Shown here in pieces: positions 11,093-20,278 of a DNA stretch of 64,000 bases. The stretch comes from an uncultured Verrucomicrobiae bacterium (GTDB lineage: Bacteria; Verrucomicrobiota; Verrucomicrobiia; JADLBR01; CALLMV01): assembly GCA_938005615.1 (NCBI GenBank), contig CALLMV010000014.1, forward strand, positions 1 through 64,000, given 5' to 3'. The first letter of the stretch is position 1, and the number at the start of each line of letters is the position of its first letter. The translations under genes and the position numbers were made by a program. The notes under the pieces were generated by a model. That model was not told the DNA's origin. It did not search any database and saw only the letters and a program-made list of their open reading frames with translations.

Positions 11093-11638
11093 TTATTGCG
11101 CAGGTGGCTGGTGATGGCTCATGATGAATGCGGTGAGCTCGGCGATTTTTTTGTCGCCCAGCACTGGGCCCCAGTTCTGCATGCCTTTTTCGAGCACACC
11201 GTTGGTGATGGTATGGCGCACAGCAAGGGGATTGCCTCCGTGCAACCACTCATCATCAGAAAGTTTAACGCCAATGCCGCCTTCCAGATTATGGCCGTGG
11301 CAGGTCGCGCAGTTTGTCATAAACGTTTTGCGGCCCGCCTCGACCCATTGCGGATTGCGGCTCATTTCCCAGAGCAGATCGTCTGTCAGATCATCCATCG
11401 AGTTAGCCATCTGGATGGCTCGCACTTCCTGCAACAGGGATGTTAAGCGTTGCTCATCGCTTTTGCCTACCTGTGTGCTGAAGAAGTAAAACCAATACAG
11501 CACGGTGAAGATGATCGCACCGTAAAGCGTGTAGAGCCACCAGTTGGGAAGTTTCTGGTCGTATTCATAAATGCCGTCGTAAACATGGTCTCTGAGCACC
11601 ACGCCTGGCGGGAGGTTTTCTTTTTTTATGTCACTCAT
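11093..11638 (-). CDS. ccoP: cbb3-type cytochrome c oxidase subunit III (CcoP), single CXXCH heme site
   Basis: N-terminal YDGIYEYDQKLPNWW CcoP motif, TM helix, one CATCH. Confidence 0.9.
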   Translation of the reverse strand: MSDIKKENLPPGVVLRDHVYDGIYEYDQKLPNWWLYTLYGAIIFTVLYWFYFFSTQVGKSDEQRLTSLLQEVRAIQMANSMDDLTDDLLWEMSRNPQWVEAGRKTFMTNCATCHGHNLEGGIGVKLSDDEWLHGGNPLAVRHTITNGVLEKGMQNWGPVLGDKKIAELTAFIMSHHQPPAQ

Positions 11639-11813
11639 TTTTGATTTCCGGTTGTGGGGGTTCCTCGAAGGGCAATTCCGACATTTTTTTAACGCGGTCT
11701 TTTTTCATCAAGATCGCACGCACAACAATCAAAGAGAAGACCCCGAGGCTCACGATAAAGACGAAGATCGTGAAGGTCTCCGCGTTAAGCACATGGTGAA
11801 GTCGGGAGAACAT
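11631..11813 (-). CDS. small CcoQ-position membrane protein
   Basis: 60 aa, one TM helix, between ccoNO and ccoP, 8-bp overlap with ccoP. Confidence 0.7.
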   Translation of the reverse strand: MFSRLHHVLNAETFTIFVFIVSLGVFSLIVVRAILMKKDRVKKMSELPFEEPPQPEIKNE

Positions 11814-11822
11814 AATTTTTCC

Positions 11823-14161
11823 TCAGCGGTTTTCGGCAAGTGTGGAGGTGATCTTCTCGTGCTTACCGAGTTGTTGTAGGTAGGCGATTAAAGCGATGAT
11901 TTCGGTATGTGGGTCGTGTTCGATCCCACCTTCACCTGCAGCAAGTTCTTCTGCGATTTTTTCTGCCTGGGCACGAGCCTGGGCGAGGATTTCTTCGTTA
12001 TTCATCTCAGGGAAAGGAACGCCTAAGGTGCGCAGCGCTCGGATGCGGGCAGGCAGCACGTTGTAGTCGGTTTTGCTCTCCAGCAGCCAAGGGTAGTTGG
12101 GCATATTGGAGCCGGGCGATGTGGAGCGGGGATTCTCCATATGTTGGAAGTGCCAGAGGTGGTTGTATTTTCCGCCCACGCGGGCCAGGTCTGGCCCTGT
12201 GCGTTTGGAACCCCACTGGAATGGGTGGTCGTAGATGGATTCGCCGATGCGAGAATAATCGCCATAACGCATCACATCCGGAACAAATGTGCGGATCATC
12301 TGCGAGTGGCAGTTGTAACAGCCTTCACGGATGTAGATGTCGCGACCGCAAAGTTCCAGCGGCGTGTAAACCACTTGGATACGGTCCTCAATGTTGTCGG
12401 CCCTCTGGATGATGACGGTGGGAATAATTTGGATGGCACCACCGATGGCCGCAGCGACAAACGTCAGCACGGTAAAGGGCATAGCGTTAGCCAACAGTGC
12501 CTCATACCACTGGCTCCATTTCTTGCCGCCAATTTCGAAGTGAGCGATTGCGATAAGAACAGTGAGTGCTGTTCCGATGACGCCCGTGAGCATCACGGCA
12601 TCCCGGCCGAGAAACCACATCGTCATAAAGAAGACGCCAACAAGCGAGTATACAACAGGCGCGCTCCACAGGCCGCCTTTGGCGCGCAAATCGTATTCTG
12701 ATTCTTCGAGCACGACTTTCACCACTTCGGCAGTGCCATTCACGGCTTTGCCTGAGCGGGCGGTTTTCCAAATGTTGTAAGCAAGAAGTATAAAACCAAA
12801 TACGTAGAGCGCACCGCCAATTGCGCGTGCAGTCATCACAGGAAGGATGGTGAGTAATGTCTCGATGAATTTGGGGTAAGCCAGCAACCCGGTTTGTTTA
12901 TCCACCGCGTTGAGCATCATGCCCTGCGTAATGCCCGTCACCCACATCGCGCCGATGTAGAGCATAATTCCGACAAGCCCGATCCAGAAATGGTAATTGG
13001 CAAGTCGCGTGGAGTAGAGCTTCGTGCCCCACAGGCGCGGTGCCAGCCAATAGAACATGCCTGCAGCCATAAAGCCATTCCAGCCAAGGGTGCCGCTATG
13101 CACGTGCCCGATCGTCCAGTCCGTATAGTGCGAGAGTGCATTCACGGATTTTATCGCAAGCAACGGTCCTTCAAATGTGGCCATGCCGTAAAAAGTGACC
13201 CCTGCGGCGAAGAATTTGATCACCGGATCGGTGCGTAGTTTATCCCACGCGCCGCGCAGTGTCAGTAGCCCATTGAGCATCCCGCCCCAGCTCGGTGCCC
13301 ACAGCATAAGGCTAAACAACATGCCCAGCCCTTGCAGCCACGGAGGCAGTGCCGTGTTCATTAAGTGGTGCGGACCCGCCCAGATGTAAACGAACACCAG
13401 CGACCAGAAGTGAATGATCGATAGCCGATAGGAATACACTGGACGCTCCGCCGCCTTGGGCACGAAGTAATACATGATCCCAAGGATCGGCGTGGTCAGG
13501 AAGAAGGCCACCGCGTTATGCCCATACCACCACTGCACCAGCGCGTCCTGCACGCCACCGAAAATCGGGTAGCTGTGCAACAGACTGGTGGGCAGTGAGA
13601 GGTGGTTGACGATGTAGAGCATCGCCACCGTCACAATCGTCGCGATGTAAAACCAGATCGCCACATACAGCGTCGGCTCGTTGCGCTTGGCCAGCGTCCA
13701 GAAAAAGTTCACTGCAAATATCACCCAAATTGCAGCCACAGCGATGTTAATCGGCCAGATCAGCTCGGCGTATTCCTTGCCCCGCGAAAAGCCCAACGGC
13801 AGGGTGATCGCCGCCGAAACGATAATGGCCTGCCAACCCCAAAAGTGAATGCGGGAGAGCAGATCCGAAGCCAGTCGACATTTGCACAACCTTTGGGTCG
13901 AGTAATAGATGCCCGCAAACATCATGTTGCCGACGAACGCGAAGATCGCCGCGTTCGTATGCAGCGGCCGCAGCCGCCCGAATGTCAGCCAGGGAATGTC
14001 GAAATTCGCCTGCCACCAGTTCAGTTGGCTAGCAATAAAAACACCCGCGCTCATGCCCACAAGCCCCCACACGATGGCGGCGGTCATGAACATGCGCACA
14101 ATAGCGTCGTCGTAGGTGATGGTGATTTTTTCAGTCCGTGTGGCAGATGTTGCAGCATTCA
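11823..14161 (-). CDS. ccoNO: cbb3-type cytochrome c oxidase subunits I and II fused (CcoN-CcoO); start trimmed to MNAATSATRT
   Basis: CcoN motifs (WWYGHNAVAFFLT, HFWSLVFVYIWAGPHH, HVHSGTLGWNG) followed in one frame by CcoO motifs (EGCYNCHSQMIRTF, HLWHFQHMENPR). Confidence 0.95.
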
Positions 14162-14181
14162 TGGGCAAAATTTTAAGGTGT

Positions 14182-14331
14182 TTACTTCTCGTTTGCGTCT
14201 TTGCGCAGGGGCAAGAGGGCCTCTTGTTCAGCTGAGCGGATTGGACGGTCTGCCTGATCCTGTATGAACCAGGCGACAAACAGACCTGCTAATAAAAGTG
14301 ATAAAAATATAGTTAATAAAAGGATGCTCAT
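14182..14331 (-). CDS. ccoS: CcoS-like cbb3 maturation protein (49 aa; below the ORF-track length cutoff)
   Basis: Manual translation MSILLLTIFLSLLLAGLFVAWFIQDQADRPIRSAEQEALLPLRKDANEK*; one TM helix, directly upstream of ccoNO. Confidence 0.7.
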   Translation of the reverse strand: MSILLLTIFLSLLLAGLFVAWFIQDQADRPIRSAEQEALLPLRKDANEK

Positions 14332-14350
14332 ATCTTTTTAGTCCTTGTTT

Positions 14351-14797
14351 TTAGTCATCTATGATTGTTGATTTAAGTTTGGAATTTTTGCGCTGCTCGA
14401 ACTCCGCCACGTCTGAAAGCTTTGTCCGAGTCAGGGTATCACGAATCAGATTTCGAGCGGATTTCCAAAACTCATGCGCCGGGCAAGCGCGCGCATCAGA
14501 GCACTCCTCCAGCCCCAGCAGGCACTGCCGCATCCAGCGCGGACCATCCACCGCATTAGCGATTTCCAACAGAGTGATTTGGCTCGCCGGACGCGCAAGC
14601 TTAATCCCACCCCAATAGCCGCGTTTGCTATCCAGCAATCCAGCCTCCACCAGTTTCTGAACGAGCTTGGCCAGGTAGGCGGGAGGCACGGCCGTGGCCT
14701 CGGCCACATCACGGATAAATTTAGATTCCCCATCCGGCCCATCGAGGTATGCCATGGCCTGTATCGCGTATCCGGTGGTGCTCGACAGGCTCAGCAT
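14351..14797 (-). CDS. Rrf2 family transcriptional regulator, likely Fe-S
   Basis: TTGYAIQAMAYL...VPPAYLAKLVQKLVEAGLLDSKRGYWGGIKLARP wHTH; C-x6-C-x5-C-x2-H (CLLGLEECSDARACPAH) as in IscR-like proteins. Confidence 0.9.
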   Translation of the reverse strand: MLSLSSTTGYAIQAMAYLDGPDGESKFIRDVAEATAVPPAYLAKLVQKLVEAGLLDSKRGYWGGIKLARPASQITLLEIANAVDGPRWMRQCLLGLEECSDARACPAHEFWKSARNLIRDTLTRTKLSDVAEFEQRKNSKLKSTIIDD

Positions 14798-14805
14798 AAT
14801 TTACC

Positions 14806-14833
14806 TAATTATCCTTTTATCAAAGGATGTCAA
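14806..14833 (-). promoter_or_regulatory. Predicted rrf2/cco promoter (TTGACA - 16 bp - TAATTA) with embedded palindrome ATCCTTT-TATC-AAAGGAT (14811-14828)
   Basis: Perfect 7-bp inverted repeat with 4-nt spacer lying across the spacer of a consensus -35; ends 13 bp upstream of the rrf2 ATG. Confidence 0.6.
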
Positions 14834-14912
14834 CGTCTTTTTATAAAAGTTTTTTTAAAAATTTGTTATTGATTGTGGTTTTCACAATTTCTCTGGCTGT
14901 TAAACTGGAGTT

Positions 14913-16496
14913 GTGAGTATCGGATATTTATCACTCGTCCTGCATGCCCATCTGCCTTTTGTCCGCCACCCCGAACATGAGGATTTTCTCGAAGAGGATT
15001 GGTTGTATGAGGCGATAACTGAAACCTACCTGCCACTCCTGGAGATGATGGATGGGCTGAGCCGCGATGGAATTTACTGGCGACTCACGATGTCCATGAC
15101 TCCCCCGCTCTGCGCGATGCTTCGAGACGAGCTGTTGCAGAATCGCTACATCCGCACGCTCGACCGGCTGCTGGAGCTTTGCGGTAAAGAGATTGTGCGC
15201 ACCAAATACGACCCACCGCAGCAGGCGCTGGCTTATTATTACCAGGAGCTGTTTTCCCGCCGCAAACACCAGTTCTGCGATATCTATCACCGCGACTTGG
15301 TGGGCGCGTTCCGTCGCCACCAAGATGCGGGCAACCTGGAGATCATCACCTGCGGTGCCACGCACGGCTACCTGCCCCTGATGCAAGAGCACCCGCAGGC
15401 TATCCGTGCACAGATTCAGATTGCTAAAGATTATTACTGGGAATGTTTTGACCGCGCCCCGCGAGGGATCTGGTTACCGGAGTGTGCTTACTTTCCGGGT
15501 CTGGAGTCGTTTTTGCGCGAGGCGGAGATTCGCTGGTTTGTGCTGGACACGCACGCGCTGCTGCACAGCAAACCGGGTGCGCAGTGCGGGCCCTACGCGC
15601 CGGTGTTCACTCCCGAAGGGCCGGCGGCCTTTGCCCGCGACACCGAGAGCGGCCACCAAGTTTGGAGTGCACAACAAGGTTACCCAGGCGATGTGTGGTA
15701 TCGCGAATTTTACCGCGACTTGGGTTATGACCTGCCTCTGGACTACATCAAGCCTTACATCCAACCCAACGGAGAGCGCAAATTCACCGGGATGAAGTAT
15801 CACCGGATCACTGGCAAATCGGATTGGAAGGAGTGGTATCAACCCCACATCGCCCGCGAACGCGCAGCAGAACACGCAGGGAATTTTTTATTCAACCGCG
15901 TGAAACAAATCGAACACCTGGCCGCGCACCTCCCGCAAAAACCAATCGTGCTCAGCCCCTACGATGCGGAGCTCTTCGGGCACTGGTGGTATGAAGGGCC
16001 GCAGTTTTTGGATTTCTTCTTCCGCAAATGCGCGTGCGATCAGCAGATTATCTCAACCATCACGCCCTCCGAGTATTTGCGCGATCATCCCACGTTGCAG
16101 ATCGTGGAGCCGTGCGCCTCAAGCTGGGGTGCCAACGGCTACTACGAAGTCTGGCTCGGGCCGAGCAATCACTGGATCTATCCGCACCTGCACCGCGCTG
16201 CCGATGAGATGATCCGTCTGGCGAATCGCTACCGTCATAACACCGATCCGCTCATCGAGCGCGGTATGAAGCAACTGGCCCGCGAGCTGCTCCTGGCTCA
16301 ATCTTCCGACTGGGCCTTCATCATGAAGACGGGCACCACAGTGCCTTACGCCGTGAAGCGCACCAAGGATCACCTGCTGCGGTTCCAAAGACTAGCGCAG
16401 CAGCTCGACAGCGGCCAGATTGACGAAGGCTTCCTGCATCTGCTGGAGTCGCGCGATAACATCTTCCCGCACGTCCACTGGCGGCACTACCTCTGA
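14913..16496 (+). CDS. glycoside hydrolase family 57 protein (1,4-alpha-glucan branching enzyme/amylase-like), GTG start
   Basis: LVLHAHLPFVRHPEHEDFLEEDWLYEAI, GIWLPECAYFPG, YDAELFGHWWYEGP motifs typical of GH57. Confidence 0.92.
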   Translation: MSIGYLSLVLHAHLPFVRHPEHEDFLEEDWLYEAITETYLPLLEMMDGLSRDGIYWRLTMSMTPPLCAMLRDELLQNRYIRTLDRLLELCGKEIVRTKYDPPQQALAYYYQELFSRRKHQFCDIYHRDLVGAFRRHQDAGNLEIITCGATHGYLPLMQEHPQAIRAQIQIAKDYYWECFDRAPRGIWLPECAYFPGLESFLREAEIRWFVLDTHALLHSKPGAQCGPYAPVFTPEGPAAFARDTESGHQVWSAQQGYPGDVWYREFYRDLGYDLPLDYIKPYIQPNGERKFTGMKYHRITGKSDWKEWYQPHIARERAAEHAGNFLFNRVKQIEHLAAHLPQKPIVLSPYDAELFGHWWYEGPQFLDFFFRKCACDQQIISTITPSEYLRDHPTLQIVEPCASSWGANGYYEVWLGPSNHWIYPHLHRAADEMIRLANRYRHNTDPLIERGMKQLARELLLAQSSDWAFIMKTGTTVPYAVKRTKDHLLRFQRLAQQLDSGQIDEGFLHLLESRDNIFPHVHWRHYL

Positions 16497-16555
16497 GCAC
16501 TCCGTTTTTTGCGGAAAAAATTCCCTTCGTTTTTCCCGATCGTTACACTGACTTA

Positions 16556-18160
16556 ATGTCGCACGCACTGCTCCAACTCAATGGCCGCTGGACACGCAAA
16601 GCTGTGGCCATCGCGCGCCATTTGCGTGATTCGCACGGCTTCTCTCGATTCTCTGGCTTTAGCACCGCTGACTACCATGCCAGGTGGGTGCGCGATCGCA
16701 AAGACCACGATGTGGAGTTTGCTACCATCATCACTTTGCCAGATCTCTGGCGCGAGGCCATCGCCAAGCCCCAGCCAGACATGGGCCGCTTGCGAGAATT
16801 GGAAGACCGCTACGGGCCGCTGACTCGATACGTGATCGCTGACCGCCACATCGGTCACCAGCTTTTGCCCATGACGATCCTGCCGGATTGCGCATTGAAC
16901 AAAGCCATCTCCCGCAATCCCCGCGTCGCGCTCAAAGCCCTGCAATTACTGTTCGACAAATTCGAAGAACTCTTTGCCCGAGAGCGACCGGACGTGCTCT
17001 TTTGCCAAGTGTTGGCCACTGCCCCGTCCTATGTGGCATGTGCTGTGGCGCAACGCCACAACGTGCCCTTCCTCGTGCTCGGCAAAACAAAGCTCGACGA
17101 CCGCCACCATTTCTCGCGCAGTGCGTTGATGCAACCCGACGCGGCAGCCGCAAAGTTTTTCGCGCACACTTACAACGTTGCGAAAGAAACTCTAACCCGC
17201 TACGAGACGGCTTCCACTAAGCCCCCGCACACCGACCACTACGACGCCGACTTGCGCAACCACGCCAAACGTCACGGCACCGGCGGCTGGCGCCCGTTGC
17301 TAAACCACCTCCTGCAATTGCCCTCCGTCCTCACCACCATCGTCTATGAACGCTACGAAGTGCACAAGGGCCGCAAACTTCCCCTGGTGGACCCGCGCGA
17401 GCCTACACGCTTGGAAAATTGGCAGTGGGAATGGCGTGTGAAGCGCAACTTCAAACGCCTGCTTGATCGCAACATCTTCACGCGTCGCATACCCGAAGTA
17501 GACTTCGCGTTCTTTCCTCTGAGCGTCACTCCGGAAGCCTCCACCTGTGTGGTCGCCCCACACCTGGCCGACCAACTCGTGGCTGTGGACGCCTGCGTGC
17601 GTTCGCTGCCGCTAGATTGGATGCTTGTCGTCAAAGACCACCTGCCCATGTGCGGCCGTCGCACGCCAGATTTTTACCAACGCATGCAGGCCACCGGGCG
17701 AGTGGTGTTGCTTGATCCCACGATCCGCTCCACTGAGGTTCTCGACCGGGCGCGCCTCACCATCACCATTGCGGGCACGTCGGGCTGGGAGGCCCTGCTG
17801 CTCGGAGGCGCGGTAGTCACGCTTGGCCCCGCCTGGTATCTGGCCACGGGATTAGCCGCCTACTGCCCCAATCCCGCACAGCTGTCTGTGGCGATTCATC
17901 GCGCATTGGAGTTGCGCAACACGATCTCACCGCACGAACGACGCGAACGCCTTATCGGTATGCTCCAATGTCTGCTGGATGAATCTTTCCCTTTTGCTTG
18001 GAAACTCATGTGGCAAAACCTGACTCCCGAGGAGATGCGCGAGGCCGAGCCGACATGGAAATTCATCGCCGAAAAAATCGCCACCGTCGCCCGCGAAAAA
18101 ATTCCCTTCCATCCGATTTTCGATCACCCTTGGATTCCCGAACATGTCATCGTCCACTAA
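16556..18160 (+). CDS. capsule polysaccharide biosynthesis-like/surface glycan protein
   Basis: 534 aa; VFCQVLATAPS...VAQRHNVPFLVLG and late ITIAGTSGWEALLLGGAVVTLGPAWY resemble capsule synthesis (KpsS/LipB-like) proteins; neighbour of NeuA-like gene. Confidence 0.6.
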   Translation: MSHALLQLNGRWTRKAVAIARHLRDSHGFSRFSGFSTADYHARWVRDRKDHDVEFATIITLPDLWREAIAKPQPDMGRLRELEDRYGPLTRYVIADRHIGHQLLPMTILPDCALNKAISRNPRVALKALQLLFDKFEELFARERPDVLFCQVLATAPSYVACAVAQRHNVPFLVLGKTKLDDRHHFSRSALMQPDAAAAKFFAHTYNVAKETLTRYETASTKPPHTDHYDADLRNHAKRHGTGGWRPLLNHLLQLPSVLTTIVYERYEVHKGRKLPLVDPREPTRLENWQWEWRVKRNFKRLLDRNIFTRRIPEVDFAFFPLSVTPEASTCVVAPHLADQLVAVDACVRSLPLDWMLVVKDHLPMCGRRTPDFYQRMQATGRVVLLDPTIRSTEVLDRARLTITIAGTSGWEALLLGGAVVTLGPAWYLATGLAAYCPNPAQLSVAIHRALELRNTISPHERRERLIGMLQCLLDESFPFAWKLMWQNLTPEEMREAEPTWKFIAEKIATVAREKIPFHPIFDHPWIPEHVIVH

Positions 18161-18899
18161 CACAACCCCCGTCGTCTGGGCCATCATCCCTGCGCGGGGC
18201 GGCTCAAAAAAAGTGCCCGGCAAAAACATCCGCCCGCTGGCGGGCAAACCGATGATCGCGTGGAGCATCGAGGCCGCTCGGCAGGTGCCCGCCATCTCGC
18301 GCGTGATCGTCTCCACGGATTGCGAGAAGATCGCGGCCGTGGCGCGGGAGCACGGCGCGGAGGTGCCGTTTTTGCGGCCTGCAGAATTTGCTCAGGACAA
18401 CACCACCGACTGGCCCGTGTTTCACCACGTGCTGGAATTCTTCCGCCTGCGCGGCGAAGCGTTGCCAGACATCATCGTGCACCTGCGGCCCACCGCGCCG
18501 CTGCGGCGTGCCGAACACATCCAGCGATGCCTGGAGATTTTTCTGCAACATCCCGAAGCCGACAGCATCCGCACTGTGCGGCGTGTGAGCGAGCAGCCTT
18601 ACAAAATGTGGGTGTTTGCCAACGATCAGCTCACCCTGCGACCGCTCATGCCCGACTCACGCATCGAGCAGGAGATGTTCAACCAACCGCGCCAGGCCCT
18701 GCCCCCGGCGTGGGTGCAAAACGGCAGCGTGGACATCATGCGCACCTCAACAATTCTTGAAAAAAAATCCATGTCCGGCAGCCGCATTCTGGGCATGGAG
18801 ATGAGCGAGGAGGATTCCGTAAACGTGGATACGGAGACCGACTTTCAACTCGCCGAAATGCGACTTCTGGCCAGAAACTCTGCCACCGATTGCCGTTGA
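18144..18899 (+). CDS. acylneuraminate cytidylyltransferase (NeuA-like)
   Basis: IIPARGGSKKVPGKNIRPLAGKPMIAWSIEAA, HLRPTAPLR, ENGS-like QNGSVDIMR, SEEDSVNVDTETDF. Confidence 0.9.
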   Translation: MSSSTNTTPVVWAIIPARGGSKKVPGKNIRPLAGKPMIAWSIEAARQVPAISRVIVSTDCEKIAAVAREHGAEVPFLRPAEFAQDNTTDWPVFHHVLEFFRLRGEALPDIIVHLRPTAPLRRAEHIQRCLEIFLQHPEADSIRTVRRVSEQPYKMWVFANDQLTLRPLMPDSRIEQEMFNQPRQALPPAWVQNGSVDIMRTSTILEKKSMSGSRILGMEMSEEDSVNVDTETDFQLAEMRLLARNSATDCR

Positions 18900-18929
18900 C
18901 GCACGCCGGCCACAAGCGAAACTTTTCCC

Positions 18930-19154
18930 ATGAAAATCCTCCTGGCAATCCTCCTGATCGGTGCGGGTGCCTGGCTCCTTTGGCAAGGCGGCACCAGCTT
19001 CACTTACAAGGAAAAAGACAAAACCGTGCTGGACGTCGGAATCGCCCAAGTAAAGGGCGATGTCACGCGTCGCGTGGATATTCCCGCTTACTGGGGCTGG
19101 GTGGGCATCGGCCTGGGTGCCGCAGTGTTAATTGTGCCCATGGGCAGGCGGTGA
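18930..19154 (+). CDS. small two-TM hypothetical protein
   Basis: 74 aa with N- and C-terminal hydrophobic segments; tight spacing in the operon. Confidence 0.6.
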   Translation: MKILLAILLIGAGAWLLWQGGTSFTYKEKDKTVLDVGIAQVKGDVTRRVDIPAYWGWVGIGLGAAVLIVPMGRR

Positions 19155-20070
19155 TGTGGCTAAAATCAACCCAGTGCCGCTCGGCGTTCCGAAAAAAGTC
19201 ACCATTTGCCGCAAATGGTTGACGGCAGAGAATGCGGCCCGCTGGTATGAACTGCACGCAGCGGATTACGACGGACAAGTGATCCTCTGCCGCGAGGAAC
19301 ACAGCAACCGCGCCCGGCTGGATTACTTTCCCCAAAATCTCGCCCAGGCCCGCGCATTCATGCGAGTGCACGGCGGTCGCTTGGTCGAGTTGACCCCCGA
19401 TGTGTGGTGGCACCCGGAGCGGCCGGACGCCCGCCCGCTGCTCTTCGGGCGAAGGCTCGCCATTGTGGTGAGCCAACCGCAGCGCGACTATTGGCGCGAG
19501 AAACTCCCCCGCCGCGAGATCCTCATCATCAGCGAGGGGATGGCTTTTGGCACCGGGCAACACGCCACGACGGCCATGTGCTTGCGACGCCTCGACGCGC
19601 TCGCACCACAGCTCCTGAAAAATGAACAACCCGCCATGTGCATTGATATCGGCACGGGCAGCGGCGTGCTGGCCATCGCCGCAGCGCGACTTGGTTTTCG
19701 CCCAGTTTATGCGATGGACAACGACCCAGTGGCCCTGCGCGTGGCCAAAGCCAATGCCCGCGCAAACTTAGCCCGCGTGAACTGGTCTGTGGGCGATGTT
19801 GCGAACTACGCTGCCCCAGCCCCTGCATCGCTCGTCTTCGCCAATCTGTTCAGCGGGCTTCTCATTGCCTCCGCACGCATCATCTCACAAAGTGTCGCCC
19901 GCGACGGTGTGCTGGTGCTCTCCGGGATTCGCCACGATCAGGAAAGCGAAGTGCTGCAAGCTTACAAAAAATTCACCCTTCGGCATCGCTCGGCCTTGCG
20001 CGGTTGGGTGTGCTTGGAGCTCCATCGTGCGCTTGGAGGTAAAAAAATCGAGAAAAGTGAAATTTCTTGA
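19132..20070 (+). CDS. prmA: ribosomal protein L11 methyltransferase-like
   Basis: GMAFGTGQHATTAMCLRRL and CIDIGTGSGVLAIAAARLGFRPVYAMDNDPVAL SAM motifs; exact start uncertain. Confidence 0.85.
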   Translation: MCPWAGGDVAKINPVPLGVPKKVTICRKWLTAENAARWYELHAADYDGQVILCREEHSNRARLDYFPQNLAQARAFMRVHGGRLVELTPDVWWHPERPDARPLLFGRRLAIVVSQPQRDYWREKLPRREILIISEGMAFGTGQHATTAMCLRRLDALAPQLLKNEQPAMCIDIGTGSGVLAIAAARLGFRPVYAMDNDPVALRVAKANARANLARVNWSVGDVANYAAPAPASLVFANLFSGLLIASARIISQSVARDGVLVLSGIRHDQESEVLQAYKKFTLRHRSALRGWVCLELHRALGGKKIEKSEIS

Positions 20071-20122
20071 AACTTGCGTTGTTTAGCTGGGTTTAATTTG
20101 ATGTTGTTGTTCTTTGTTCATT

Positions 20123-20214
20123 TGAGGCAGGGTCACGCAGGTTTAAGTAATTGTTCATGTTCTCTCCCATCTCGGTAATCCCATCTTAGGTCTGCGCCCC
20201 TGCCTCATTTTTTT
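20123..20214 (+). ncRNA. Candidate structured small RNA or extended prmA 3' hairpin
   Basis: Stem TGAGGCAGGG (20123-20132)/CCCTGCCTCA (20198-20207), then 12-bp helix CGCAGGUUUAAG/CUUAGGUCUGCG (with G-U pairs), 37-nt apical region, followed by T7. Confidence 0.5.
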
Positions 20215-20225
20215 GTTTTAGATTC

Positions 20226-20258
20226 AAAAAAAAGCCCGGTGTTATTCCGGGCTTTTTT
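20226..20258. terminator. Bidirectional intrinsic terminator between convergent prmA and rplQ
   Basis: AGCCCGG (20233-20239)/CCGGGCT (20247-20253) flanked by A8 and T6. Confidence 0.88.
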
Positions 20259-20278
20259 GTGTGAATTTTTGAGATGCT

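Noticed and set aside
13602-14267. 221-aa plus-strand ORF opposite ccoNO (also 44157..44759 -, 3202..3720 -, 12141..12701 +)
   Set aside because: Antisense shadow ORFs of strongly supported conserved genes, with unusual His/Arg/Cys-rich composition
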